From Maribacter huludaoensis (GTDB lineage: Bacteria; Bacteroidota; Bacteroidia; Flavobacteriales; Flavobacteriaceae), in NCBI RefSeq assembly GCF_029350945.1, contig NZ_JARKMS010000005.1, forward strand, positions 105,770 through 169,769: a DNA stretch of 64,000 nucleotides, in the 5' to 3' direction. The notes beneath the pieces were generated by a model that worked only from the letters and a program-made list of their open reading frames with translations, was not told the DNA's origin and ran no database searches. A program made the position numbers and the translations under genes. Positions within the stretch are counted from its first letter, which is position 1. Every line of letters begins with the position of its first letter. Shown piece after piece: positions 39,499-47,689 of this stretch.

Positions 39499-39611
39499 AA
39501 AATTCATTTACATTGTAAGAAAATTAATCCACTGATACTATAAAAGCTTTACATCTATTATATATTCTATATACCGATTAATACTTAGTATTCGTCTTTT
39601 TTATCTAAAAT

Positions 39612-40661
39612 TTGTCTCAAAATAAAAGCATGACCAAATATATAGCCACCTGGGTTTATTTAGATTCATCATCTGAAAAATCAAAATATCCAAACAATAA
39701 AGGAGATTCTACTACACCAGAATTCCAAGCGGTTTATTGGCGCTGTATTGTTCTATTTTTTAAAACTTCTTTACGCTTCAATAAAAATGCTACCCATTTA
39801 ATTTTTACGAATACTGCTGATATACCTACCATTGACGGTATGGATTTAAGCATCTTTTTTAAAGAAAATAATATTGAGGTTATTACATTAAGTAATAAAT
39901 ATCCATTACCTAATAACTACTTTGGTAAGTTTAGAAACCAATATTTTGAATTCTCCATTATTGATCATATGGCTACCCGTATGCAAGATGAGGATGGCTT
40001 TCTACTATTGGACTCCGATTGTATTTTTACCCAACCAATGGATAACGCCTTTAAAGAACTAGAGGCGGAAGAAATGGCTATTACCTACGTAGTAGACCAT
40101 GAAACCGATTATATGATACATGGAGTTAGTGGTGATAATATGAAAGAGATTTTTAAGGACTTTGGCGTGGTAGTAGACCAAAATCCATATTATAGCGGTG
40201 GTGAGCTTCTATTTGCCAAAGGAGCCTTTATCAAAAATGTTTCAAACGATTTTCCTCAACTTTTTGACGATATGTTAAAGCGACACAAAGAAGGAAGAAT
40301 AAAGTTTAATGAAGAAGCCCACGTACTTAGTTATTACTTTTACAAACACAAAGCATTAATGGCCGGCATGGATAAGTACATAAAACGTTTGTGGACGAAC
40401 AGAAACTATTTTAGAAATGTACAGCCAGATGACATTAATCTTGCCATTTGGCACCTACCTAATGAAAAGAATACCGGTTTAGATAAATTATTTGGTATGC
40501 TTACCAATGGAAATGATTTTACATTATTACCAGAAGACGAATACTTGAAAACGGTACACGATGCATTACTAAGAAAATCTAACTACAAGAAAGACTACAT
40601 TGCCATGTTCAAAGATTTTGGATCAAAGTTTTTAATGATGGTGGGTCTAAAAACTAAATAG
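39612..40661 (+). CDS. Putative GT-A glycosyltransferase of unassigned family
   Basis: The 349-residue protein starts at TTG 39612 or, equally likely, at ATG 39630 (MTKYIATWVYLDSS). It has a central LLLDSDCIFTQPM segment, a DXD-type metal site preceded by hydrophobic strands, and an NYFGKFRNQYFEFSIIDH stretch before it. Later blocks are YSGGELLFAKG, FNEEAHVLSYYFYKH and NLAIWHLPNEKN. This order (DXD, then GGE..FA.G, then NEE..LS) resembles nucleotide-diphospho-sugar transferases but I cannot name the CAZy family. It is followed five bases later by a GT4 gene, so it works in the same pathway. Confidence 0.65.
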   Translation: MSQNKSMTKYIATWVYLDSSSEKSKYPNNKGDSTTPEFQAVYWRCIVLFFKTSLRFNKNATHLIFTNTADIPTIDGMDLSIFFKENNIEVITLSNKYPLPNNYFGKFRNQYFEFSIIDHMATRMQDEDGFLLLDSDCIFTQPMDNAFKELEAEEMAITYVVDHETDYMIHGVSGDNMKEIFKDFGVVVDQNPYYSGGELLFAKGAFIKNVSNDFPQLFDDMLKRHKEGRIKFNEEAHVLSYYFYKHKALMAGMDKYIKRLWTNRNYFRNVQPDDINLAIWHLPNEKNTGLDKLFGMLTNGNDFTLLPEDEYLKTVHDALLRKSNYKKDYIAMFKDFGSKFLMMVGLKTK

Positions 40662-40666
40662 AACGT

Positions 40667-41890
40667 TTGGTATTACGCAAAAAAAATATAGTTCAAATAA
40701 ATGTAGAATCTAATTTTGGTTCTACAGGTAAAATTTGTGTGAACATTAGCGATTACCTAGAGTCTCATGAAAATGAACCTCATATTGCACATGGTCCCAT
40801 ACATAGAGATACCAGTAACAGCACCTACCAAATAGGAACAAAGCTGGACTACTATCTGCACATACTAAATACCCGAATTTTTGACAAACATGGGCTTGGT
40901 TCTAAAAAAGCTACAAAAGATTTTCTAAATAAGCTGAAAGTTTTAAAACCAGATTTAATTCATCTGCACAATATTCACGGATATTATATTAATTATGAAT
41001 TGTTATTTGAATTTATAAAAGAAACAAATATACCAGTAGTATGGACCTTACATGATTGTTGGTCATTTACTGGGCACTGTACCCATTTTGAATATATTGA
41101 CTGTGAAAAATATAAAACGGCCTGTACCAAATGTCCACTAACGTATACGTATCCTAAAAGTTGGTTGGTAGATCGCTCTTCAAAAAATTTCGCACAAAAG
41201 AAAGCTTCTTTTACAGGAGTAAAAAACTTAACGTTAGTACCGGTTTCTGAATGGTTGGGCACTAAGGTAGAACAATCCTTTTTACGCCACTACCCTATCC
41301 ATACCATAACAAATGGTATTGACGTTTCAACTTTTGAGCCTAAAAATACTACAACTTATAAAGTTGAAAAGGGCTGGAACAATTTTAAAATTATACTAGG
41401 TGTTGCAAGTGTGTGGGACAAAACCAAAGGATGGGAAGATTTTATAAAAATTGCACCACATTTAAAAGACGACGAAAAAATTATACTTGTAGGTCTATCA
41501 AAACAACAGATAGAGGTATTACCTAAAAATATTATTGGAATAGAAAGAACCGATTCTAAAGAAGAATTGATTCAGTTATACTCATTGGCAGATGTATTCA
41601 TGAACTTAACATATGCGGACACTTATCCTACCACAAACCTAGAAGCATTTTCTTGTGGTACACCGGTTATTACTTATAAAACAGGGGGAAGTGTAGAAGA
41701 AATAACAGACTATAACGGCGCTATTATAGAACAAGGAAATTATTTAGAAGCATATAAAGTATTTAACAAAATGGGCGCTACATTTAAAAAAGAGCATTCG
41801 CAAACCATTAGAAATAATGCAATTAAGAAGTTCGACAAAAGTTTTCAGTTAAAAAAGTACGACGAACTATACCAATCTCTTTTAAATTAA
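40667..41890 (+). CDS. Glycosyltransferase family 4 protein (WcaC-like)
   Basis: This 407-residue GT-B protein has a TTG start five bases after the upstream stop. The N-terminal NVESNFGSTGKICVNISDYL and the Cys-rich WTLHDCWSFTGHCTHF / CTKCPLTYTYPKSW block are characteristic of the colanic-acid WcaC-like group. The second domain carries ADTYPTTNLEAFSCGTPVI, with Asp replacing the first acidic residue of EX7E. Donor unknown. The four Cys in the insertion may bind a metal or be structural, as in relatives. Confidence 0.88.
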   Translation: MVLRKKNIVQINVESNFGSTGKICVNISDYLESHENEPHIAHGPIHRDTSNSTYQIGTKLDYYLHILNTRIFDKHGLGSKKATKDFLNKLKVLKPDLIHLHNIHGYYINYELLFEFIKETNIPVVWTLHDCWSFTGHCTHFEYIDCEKYKTACTKCPLTYTYPKSWLVDRSSKNFAQKKASFTGVKNLTLVPVSEWLGTKVEQSFLRHYPIHTITNGIDVSTFEPKNTTTYKVEKGWNNFKIILGVASVWDKTKGWEDFIKIAPHLKDDEKIILVGLSKQQIEVLPKNIIGIERTDSKEELIQLYSLADVFMNLTYADTYPTTNLEAFSCGTPVITYKTGGSVEEITDYNGAIIEQGNYLEAYKVFNKMGATFKKEHSQTIRNNAIKKFDKSFQLKKYDELYQSLLN

Positions 41891-41969
41891 CGTTAGACAT
41901 TACGTATTAGCCTTATAATAAAAATTAATATTTTCAAAATCAACAATTGAAAATTGAAAAAGTCCTTTA

Positions 41970-43049
41970 ATGAACTTAATTTTAGATAACATTATATTTT
42001 CTTTACAAGATGCAGGAGGTATATCAAATTATTGGTATCAGATCTTAAAAAGAATTAAAGAAGAAGAGGGCTTAAGCATATATTTATTTGATGATTCAGA
42101 AAAATCTTCCAATATTTTTAGGCAAGAATTGAATCTTTCAAAATTTAAACAATTAGGCAAAAGTCCTGGATTAGTTGGTAGATACACCAATCCAAAACTT
42201 GCTCAATTAAGTGAACAAGCTATATTTCATTCTAGCTATTATAGATACTCAAAGAATTCTAAACATTTAAATGTTACCACCGTTCATGATTTTACGTATG
42301 AACATTTTTTCACTGGTATTCAATTGTACGCACATACCAATCAAAAGAGAAAAGCTTTAGCGCATTCAGACGGAATTATTTGCGTATCGGAAAATACAAA
42401 GAGAGATATGCTCCACTTCTTTCCAGAACTAGCTGAAAAGAAGACTATTGTTATTCCACACGGTGTTGGAAAACATTTTTATCAGATTGATAAAAAAGAT
42501 TTAAGTAGCAAAGACTATTTTAATGGCAGGCCCTTTATTTTATATGTAGGAGACCGTAAAGCCATATACAAGAATTTTAAACTTACGGTTAAGGCCAGTA
42601 AATTAAGCGGCTTACCTTTGGCCATTATTGGTGGTAGCCCTTTGACAGAGAAAGAACAAACTTATATAAACTCTAAATTAAAGGCAGATGATTACGTCCA
42701 TTTTAATGGTGTATCCAATGCAGAACTGAACGAGTTTTATAATAAAGCACTTTGTTTGGTGTACCCTTCATCGTATGAAGGTTTTGGACTTCCGTTGTTA
42801 GAAGCTCAAAGCGCAGGTTGCCCGATTATTGCAATGAATACCTCTTCTATACCAGAAGTTGTAGAAAAAAGCGGTATTCTATTGGAAGAAGAATCTCCGG
42901 AACTAATAGCAAGTCACATAAAATTGTTACTGGATGAAGACTATAGAAACGATTTAGTAGCAAAAGGATTAGAAAATGTCAAAAGGTTTACTTGGAAAAA
43001 TACATTTCAAAAAACATTTGATTTCTATAAAGAATTAATAAACCAATAA
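41970..43049 (+). CDS. Glycosyltransferase family 4 protein (mannosyltransferase-like)
   Basis: This 359-residue GT-B protein has FSLQDAGGISNYWYQIL at the N terminus, HDFTYEHFFTG, IICVSENTKRDM, and LYVGDRKAIYKNFKLTVKA at the second domain. The donor-site PSSYEGFGLPLLEAQSAG is a full EX7E motif. This pattern is that of the WbdA/MtfB-like mannosyltransferase group of GT4, consistent with a GDP-mannose donor but not proof of it. It is 79 bases after the previous gene and 18 before the next. Confidence 0.88.
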   Translation: MNLILDNIIFSLQDAGGISNYWYQILKRIKEEEGLSIYLFDDSEKSSNIFRQELNLSKFKQLGKSPGLVGRYTNPKLAQLSEQAIFHSSYYRYSKNSKHLNVTTVHDFTYEHFFTGIQLYAHTNQKRKALAHSDGIICVSENTKRDMLHFFPELAEKKTIVIPHGVGKHFYQIDKKDLSSKDYFNGRPFILYVGDRKAIYKNFKLTVKASKLSGLPLAIIGGSPLTEKEQTYINSKLKADDYVHFNGVSNAELNEFYNKALCLVYPSSYEGFGLPLLEAQSAGCPIIAMNTSSIPEVVEKSGILLEEESPELIASHIKLLLDEDYRNDLVAKGLENVKRFTWKNTFQKTFDFYKELINQ

Positions 43050-43067
43050 GTTTATATAAATGTTGTA

Positions 43068-43841
43068 ATGAATACAGAAAAGCAAGATATAAAACCATTG
43101 GTAAGTATTGTAACAGGTACTTATAACAGCTCTAAATTTATTGGTGACTGTGTAAAAAGTATTAATGACCAAACCTATAAAAATATTGAACATATTATTA
43201 TAGATGGTAACTCTAAGGACAATACAGTTTCTATAATAGAGCATATGCCCAATAGGGTTTCTAAACTTATTTCAGAAAAAGATGATGGCATTTATGATGC
43301 CATGAACAAAGGTTTAAAATTAGCCGATGGTGAAATATTAGGTATTTTAAATTCTGATGATTTTTATAATTCTGAGGAAGTAATACAAAATGTGGTTGAA
43401 GCGTTTGAGGATCCTAACATAGATTGTGTTTACGGTGATCTAGTTTATGTGGAGCAATTAAATACGGACAAAGTAGTTAGAAATTGGGTCACAGGACCTT
43501 ATAAAGAAAATGCATTTAGAAAAGGCTGGCATCCTGCACACCCATCATTTTTTGTAAGAAATTCAGTTTATAAAAAATTAGGATATTTTAATCTAAACTT
43601 TGGTCTTGCTGCCGACTTTGAATTAATGTTACGCTTTTTAGAAGGTAATAAGATAAAAGGTAAGTACATACCTTCACCTATGGTTAGAATGAGACTTGGT
43701 GGTGCTACAAATAAAAGTTTAAAAAATATTTTACAAGGAAATAAAGAGTGCGTAGAAGCGTTTAAAGCTAATGACTTAAAAGTTTCAGCGGTCTACCCCG
43801 TATATAGATTACTACCCAAATTAAAACAATTTCTTAAATGA
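43068..43841 (+). CDS. Glycosyltransferase family 2 protein (WcaA-like)
   Basis: This 257-residue GT-A protein has VSIVTGTYNSSKFIGDCV, IIIDGNSKDNTVSII (nucleotide-binding), LISEKDDGIYDAMNKGL, and GILNSDDFY (metal-binding DD). GWHPAHPSFFVR gives the acceptor-side loop. It is small, as usual for the WcaA/PgaC-like soluble GT2 group. Its last four bases overlap the start of the reductase gene at 43838, implying coupled translation. Confidence 0.9.
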   Translation: MNTEKQDIKPLVSIVTGTYNSSKFIGDCVKSINDQTYKNIEHIIIDGNSKDNTVSIIEHMPNRVSKLISEKDDGIYDAMNKGLKLADGEILGILNSDDFYNSEEVIQNVVEAFEDPNIDCVYGDLVYVEQLNTDKVVRNWVTGPYKENAFRKGWHPAHPSFFVRNSVYKKLGYFNLNFGLAADFELMLRFLEGNKIKGKYIPSPMVRMRLGGATNKSLKNILQGNKECVEAFKANDLKVSAVYPVYRLLPKLKQFLK

Positions 43842-44749
43842 AAGTTCTAATAACTGGTGGTAACGGGTTTTTAGGTAGCTATTTTGTTAAACACTGGAAC
43901 GGCAAAGGGCATAATGTATTAACCTTGGGCAGAGGAGACAATAGTGATATAAAATGTGATATTCAGGCAGAAATACCTGAAATTGAACAGGATATAGATT
44001 ATGTTATTCATATTGCCGGTAAGGCGCATAGTGTACCAAAAACGAAGGCCGATGAAGACGATTTTTATAATGTAAACGTAAATGGAACAGTTAATCTTCT
44101 TAAAGGTTTAGAAAATAAAGGAATAAAAGGATTAATGTTTATTAGCAGTGTAGCAGTATACGGTGCTAAAGATGGATCAGACATTACAGAAGAAAACGAA
44201 TTAAAAGCCACGGATAGTTACGGAAAAACAAAAATTGAAGCTGAGAAAATTATTACGGAATGGGGTTTAGAGCAAAAGATTACTGTATCTATAATAAGAC
44301 CACCTTTAATAATAGGAAAAAATGCTCCTGGAAATTTAGGTAAGATGATTACCGGAATAGAAAAGGGACGATATTTTAATATTGCGGACGGTAATGCAAA
44401 ACGATCGGTAGTATTAGCGGAAGATCTAGCGGAATTTTCAACAGCGTTAATTACTATTGGTGGCGTATATAATTTAACGGATGGTTTTGATGCAAGTTTT
44501 CATCAATTATCTGATGTGATTTCTAAAAAGAAGAATAAAAAAAGAGTTAAAAATATGCCTCTTTGGTTAGCCAAGGGAATTGCGAAAATTGGAGATTCTA
44601 TTGAAATGATTTTAAAAAAAGAAGCTCCTTTTTCAACAAAAAAATTAAAACAAATGACAACTGATTTAACGTTCAGTTCAGATAAGGCTACTGAAATAGG
44701 TTGGCGGCCAAAAAAAGTAGTGACGAACGTTGAATTATGGATAAATTAA
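43838..44749 (+). CDS. SDR nucleotide-sugar reductase/epimerase (WbpV-like)
   Basis: This 303-residue extended SDR has the cofactor loop ITGGNGFLGSYFVKHW, HIAGKAHSVPKT, ISSVAVYGAKDG and the catalytic TDSYGKTKIEAEK (YxxxK). RPPLIIGKNAPGNLGKM and KRSVVLAEDLAEF complete the family pattern. AGKAHSVP and PPLIYG-like blocks are typical of WbpV/WbiG, 4-keto reductases or epimerases that finish UDP-QuiNAc or UDP-FucNAc. The required 4,6-dehydratase (CapD, 7486) and a WbpL/WecA-like transferase (46514) are both in the window, which supports that reading. A UDP-glucose 4-epimerase role is less likely. Confidence 0.82.
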   Translation: MKVLITGGNGFLGSYFVKHWNGKGHNVLTLGRGDNSDIKCDIQAEIPEIEQDIDYVIHIAGKAHSVPKTKADEDDFYNVNVNGTVNLLKGLENKGIKGLMFISSVAVYGAKDGSDITEENELKATDSYGKTKIEAEKIITEWGLEQKITVSIIRPPLIIGKNAPGNLGKMITGIEKGRYFNIADGNAKRSVVLAEDLAEFSTALITIGGVYNLTDGFDASFHQLSDVISKKKNKKRVKNMPLWLAKGIAKIGDSIEMILKKEAPFSTKKLKQMTTDLTFSSDKATEIGWRPKKVVTNVELWIN

Positions 44750-44776
44750 AATAAGACCTTTTTAAAACTATAAATA

Positions 44777-46492
44777 ATGATAATTTTAGGATTAAACACA
44801 CACCACGCAGATTCTTCAGCAGCCATATTTGTTGATGGTAAATTAATTGCCGCTACAGAAGAAGAGCGTTTTACAAGAATAAAACATTGGGCCGGCTTTC
44901 CTGCCGAGGCCATTAAGTTTTGTTTGAAAGAGGCCAATACTACCTTAGAGGAGGTAGATTATATAACCTTAGGTAGGGACCCTAAAGCTAAAATTGACAA
45001 GAAGGCCTTATATGCCCTTACCAATTTAAAGACCGGAACATCATTATTAAAAAACCGTTGGGAAAATAGAAAGGATATTTCTTCTATGGCCGAGCAATTT
45101 GAAAATGCATTTAATATTCCCCAAGATATTATCAATGCCAAATTAGTTAACGTAGAACATCATAGGGCACATTTAGCATCGGCATTTTTTGCTAGCCCGT
45201 ATGAAGAATCTGCCATTATATCAATTGATGGATCAGGTGATTTTACAACTACAATGTTCGCTTATGGAAAAGGCAATAAAATTGAAGTATTAGATTCTAT
45301 AGATTATCCGGTTTCATTAGGTTTTTTATATACGGCATTCACTCACTTTTTAGGTTTCCCGCATTATGGAGACGAATATAAAGTAATGGGTCTAGCACCA
45401 TATGGCGAGCCAAAATATGTAGACAAGGTAAAGAAGTTGATTAAATTCAAAGAAAAAGGTCTTTGGACTTGGAAAAAACAATATTTTGGAGAGATCAAAG
45501 CGTTGTATGAAAACAATCAACCTATAGTTGAGCCATTCTTCACCAAAAAATTCGAAGAGCTTTTTGGAACACCTAGAGGTTCAAAAGAAGAGTTAACGCA
45601 ATATCATAAAGATTTGGCGAAGTCCGTTCAAACAGCTACTGAAGATGTAATTTTCCATATGGCAAACCATTTGCAAAAAGCTACGGGCAGTAAAAATATT
45701 TGTATTGCAGGTGGGGTTGCCCAAAACTCTGTTGCAAACGGAAAAATAATTGCAAATACGGATTTTGATAACCTATATATACCTTCAGCAGGTCATGATG
45801 CCGGTATATCAATGGGATCGGCACTATACCATTACAATCAAACTTTAGACTTTCCAAGAGCCGGAGAGCAAAAATCTGCTTCAACAGGTTCTCATTTCAA
45901 TAATGATGAAATAGAAGCATATTTAAAAAGCAAAGGTGTTTCGTATAAAAAAATGGAAGATGCAGAATTGTATGATTACATTTCAGATAAGCTAATTGTA
46001 CCTTCTGTAGTAGGCTGGTATCAAGGTAGGGCAGAATTTGGTCCAAGAGCATTAGGTAACAGATCTATTATTGCCGATCCGCGAAATGAGAAAGCAAAAG
46101 AATTATTGAACCTTAAAATAAAACGTAGAGAAAGTTTTAGACCTTTTGCTCCGTCTATTTTAAAGGAATATGTGGGTGAGTATTTTGAATATGATTCAAA
46201 TGTGCCTTTCATGGAAAAAGTTTTTCCTATTAAAAAAGAAAAACATAAAGAAATACCCGCTGTTACACATGTTGATGGTACAGGTAGATTACAAAGTGTA
46301 GATAAAGAGGTTTCACCAAGATATTACAACTTAATAGAAGCCTTTAGACAGAAGACAGGTGTTCCTATTCTTCTTAATACATCGTTCAACGAAAATGAGC
46401 CAATAGTAAACACGCCAGCTGAAGCCTACGCTTGTTTTGAAAGAACGGCTATGGATGTTTTGGTTATGGAAAATATCGTAGTAGAAAGATAA
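44777..46492 (+). CDS. O-carbamoyltransferase, NodU/CmcH/TobZ family
   Basis: This 571-residue protein starts MIILGLNTHHADSSAA and has EEERFTRIKHWAGFP, the metal-binding VEHHRAHLASAFFAS, SIDGSGDFTT and IAGGVAQNSVANG of the Kae1-like domain. The C-terminal YrdC-like domain carries GRAEFGPRALGNRS and RRESFRPFAPSIL. Length and domain order match TobZ and NodU, which transfer a carbamoyl group from carbamoyl phosphate through carbamoyl-AMP to a sugar hydroxyl. Its position between the WbpV-like reductase (27 bases) and the initiating transferase (21 bases) indicates that the repeat unit or a nucleotide sugar is carbamoylated. No antibiotic or Nod-factor genes are nearby. Confidence 0.93.
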   Translation: MIILGLNTHHADSSAAIFVDGKLIAATEEERFTRIKHWAGFPAEAIKFCLKEANTTLEEVDYITLGRDPKAKIDKKALYALTNLKTGTSLLKNRWENRKDISSMAEQFENAFNIPQDIINAKLVNVEHHRAHLASAFFASPYEESAIISIDGSGDFTTTMFAYGKGNKIEVLDSIDYPVSLGFLYTAFTHFLGFPHYGDEYKVMGLAPYGEPKYVDKVKKLIKFKEKGLWTWKKQYFGEIKALYENNQPIVEPFFTKKFEELFGTPRGSKEELTQYHKDLAKSVQTATEDVIFHMANHLQKATGSKNICIAGGVAQNSVANGKIIANTDFDNLYIPSAGHDAGISMGSALYHYNQTLDFPRAGEQKSASTGSHFNNDEIEAYLKSKGVSYKKMEDAELYDYISDKLIVPSVVGWYQGRAEFGPRALGNRSIIADPRNEKAKELLNLKIKRRESFRPFAPSILKEYVGEYFEYDSNVPFMEKVFPIKKEKHKEIPAVTHVDGTGRLQSVDKEVSPRYYNLIEAFRQKTGVPILLNTSFNENEPIVNTPAEAYACFERTAMDVLVMENIVVER

Positions 46493-46513
46493 CATTCAAC
46501 CACAAGAAAATAA

Positions 46514-47491
46514 ATGAGTTCAATTACTCTTTTTGTAATCACATTTTTAATTCTATTTTTCTGCGCCTATTTATACATTAAAATAGCGCAAAAATTTGGG
46601 ATTGAAGATGTGCCCAATCATAGAAGTTCACATACGCTAAATACTATTAGAGGGGGCGGTATACTTTTCGTAATATCCTTATTCATTTATTTTTTTACGC
46701 AATCCCTACCACTACCCTATTTATTTGCCGCAATATTTTTAGTTGCCTTTATAAGTTTTGTAGATGATCTAAAAACTCTTGGTACACTAAGCAGATTGGG
46801 GGCACAGATAATTGCTGTTATTTTAGTTTTTTATCAACTAAACCTTTTTGACAATGCTATTTTCTGGATATTGCCATTACTAATTTTCTGTCTTGGAATT
46901 ATAAATATCTATAATTTCATGGACGGCATAAACGGTATTACAGGCTTTTATTCCTTAGCTGGGTTATTTTCCGTTTTGGTATTGAACTACTCATTTAATC
47001 TAATTGACTATCAAATTTTAGTTTTTGGAATTTTAGGAATCTTGGTTTTTGGCTTCTTTAATTTCAGGAAAAAAGCCATTTTCTTTGCAGGCGATATTGG
47101 TAGTATTTCTATTGGAGTTTTTATCACCTTCTTACTATTGCTATTCTCTTTTAATTTGAATACGCCCCTACCATTTATGTTCATTGCCGTTTATTTGGTT
47201 GATGGAGGTGTTACCATTATTTCTAGATTAATAAAAAAGGAGAATATTCTTAAACCACACAAAAGTCATCTTTATCAAAACCTTGTACATTTAAGATCCG
47301 TTAATCACTTGACCGTTGCTGGTGGTTACGCTATAACACAGATTTTAGTTAACACCATTGTGCTATTGGTAATACACGAAAGTTTAAGTCTACAATTACT
47401 TACGGCCGTACCATTAGTTTTGGTATTAATAGTAGTTCACATTTTTTTAAATAAAAAAATGAAACCTAGTTTTATAGAACAAAACACATAA
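46514..47491 (+). CDS. Undecaprenyl-phosphate sugar-1-phosphate transferase, WecA/WbpL/MraY family
   Basis: This 325-residue protein has about ten membrane helices. The family motifs are in order: GIEDVPNHRSSHT, RGGGILFV, SFVDDLKTLG (Mg-binding DD), NIYNFMDGINGI, FFAGDIGSISIG and KPHKSHLYQNLVH. The HR.SH and H.YQ motifs are those of the WecA/WbpL branch rather than MraY. It starts repeat-unit synthesis by placing a HexNAc-1-phosphate on undecaprenyl phosphate. Neighbouring WbpV-like reductase and distant CapD suggest that this sugar is QuiNAc or FucNAc. Confidence 0.93.
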   Translation: MSSITLFVITFLILFFCAYLYIKIAQKFGIEDVPNHRSSHTLNTIRGGGILFVISLFIYFFTQSLPLPYLFAAIFLVAFISFVDDLKTLGTLSRLGAQIIAVILVFYQLNLFDNAIFWILPLLIFCLGIINIYNFMDGINGITGFYSLAGLFSVLVLNYSFNLIDYQILVFGILGILVFGFFNFRKKAIFFAGDIGSISIGVFITFLLLLFSFNLNTPLPFMFIAVYLVDGGVTIISRLIKKENILKPHKSHLYQNLVHLRSVNHLTVAGGYAITQILVNTIVLLVIHESLSLQLLTAVPLVLVLIVVHIFLNKKMKPSFIEQNT

Positions 47492-47528
47492 TTTACTAAT
47501 CATAACTACTTTAAAAGTCCTATTTCAT

Positions 47529-47550
47529 TAGCATATTTTTTAGTATGCTA
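47529..47550 (+). terminator. Possible terminator at the end of the assembly cluster
   Basis: TAGCATA and TATGCTA pair around a T-rich loop, followed eight bases later by a T8 run (TTTTTTTT). It lies about 40 bases after the last assembly gene. The stem is short, so this is tentative. The remaining spacer up to 47690 has TACTTTCG (about 47612), a near match to the -7 consensus. Confidence 0.45.
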
Positions 47551-47689
47551 TAACAGTTTTTTTTGACCGCTTCGGTTAAATTGATTCTTTAAATTCAATT
47601 ATTTATTACTTTCGCATAGCTTATTGATAATCATAAACTAAGCTGTAGTTTTAATTAGTGATTTTAATATCAATACCCCCGAATATTTC

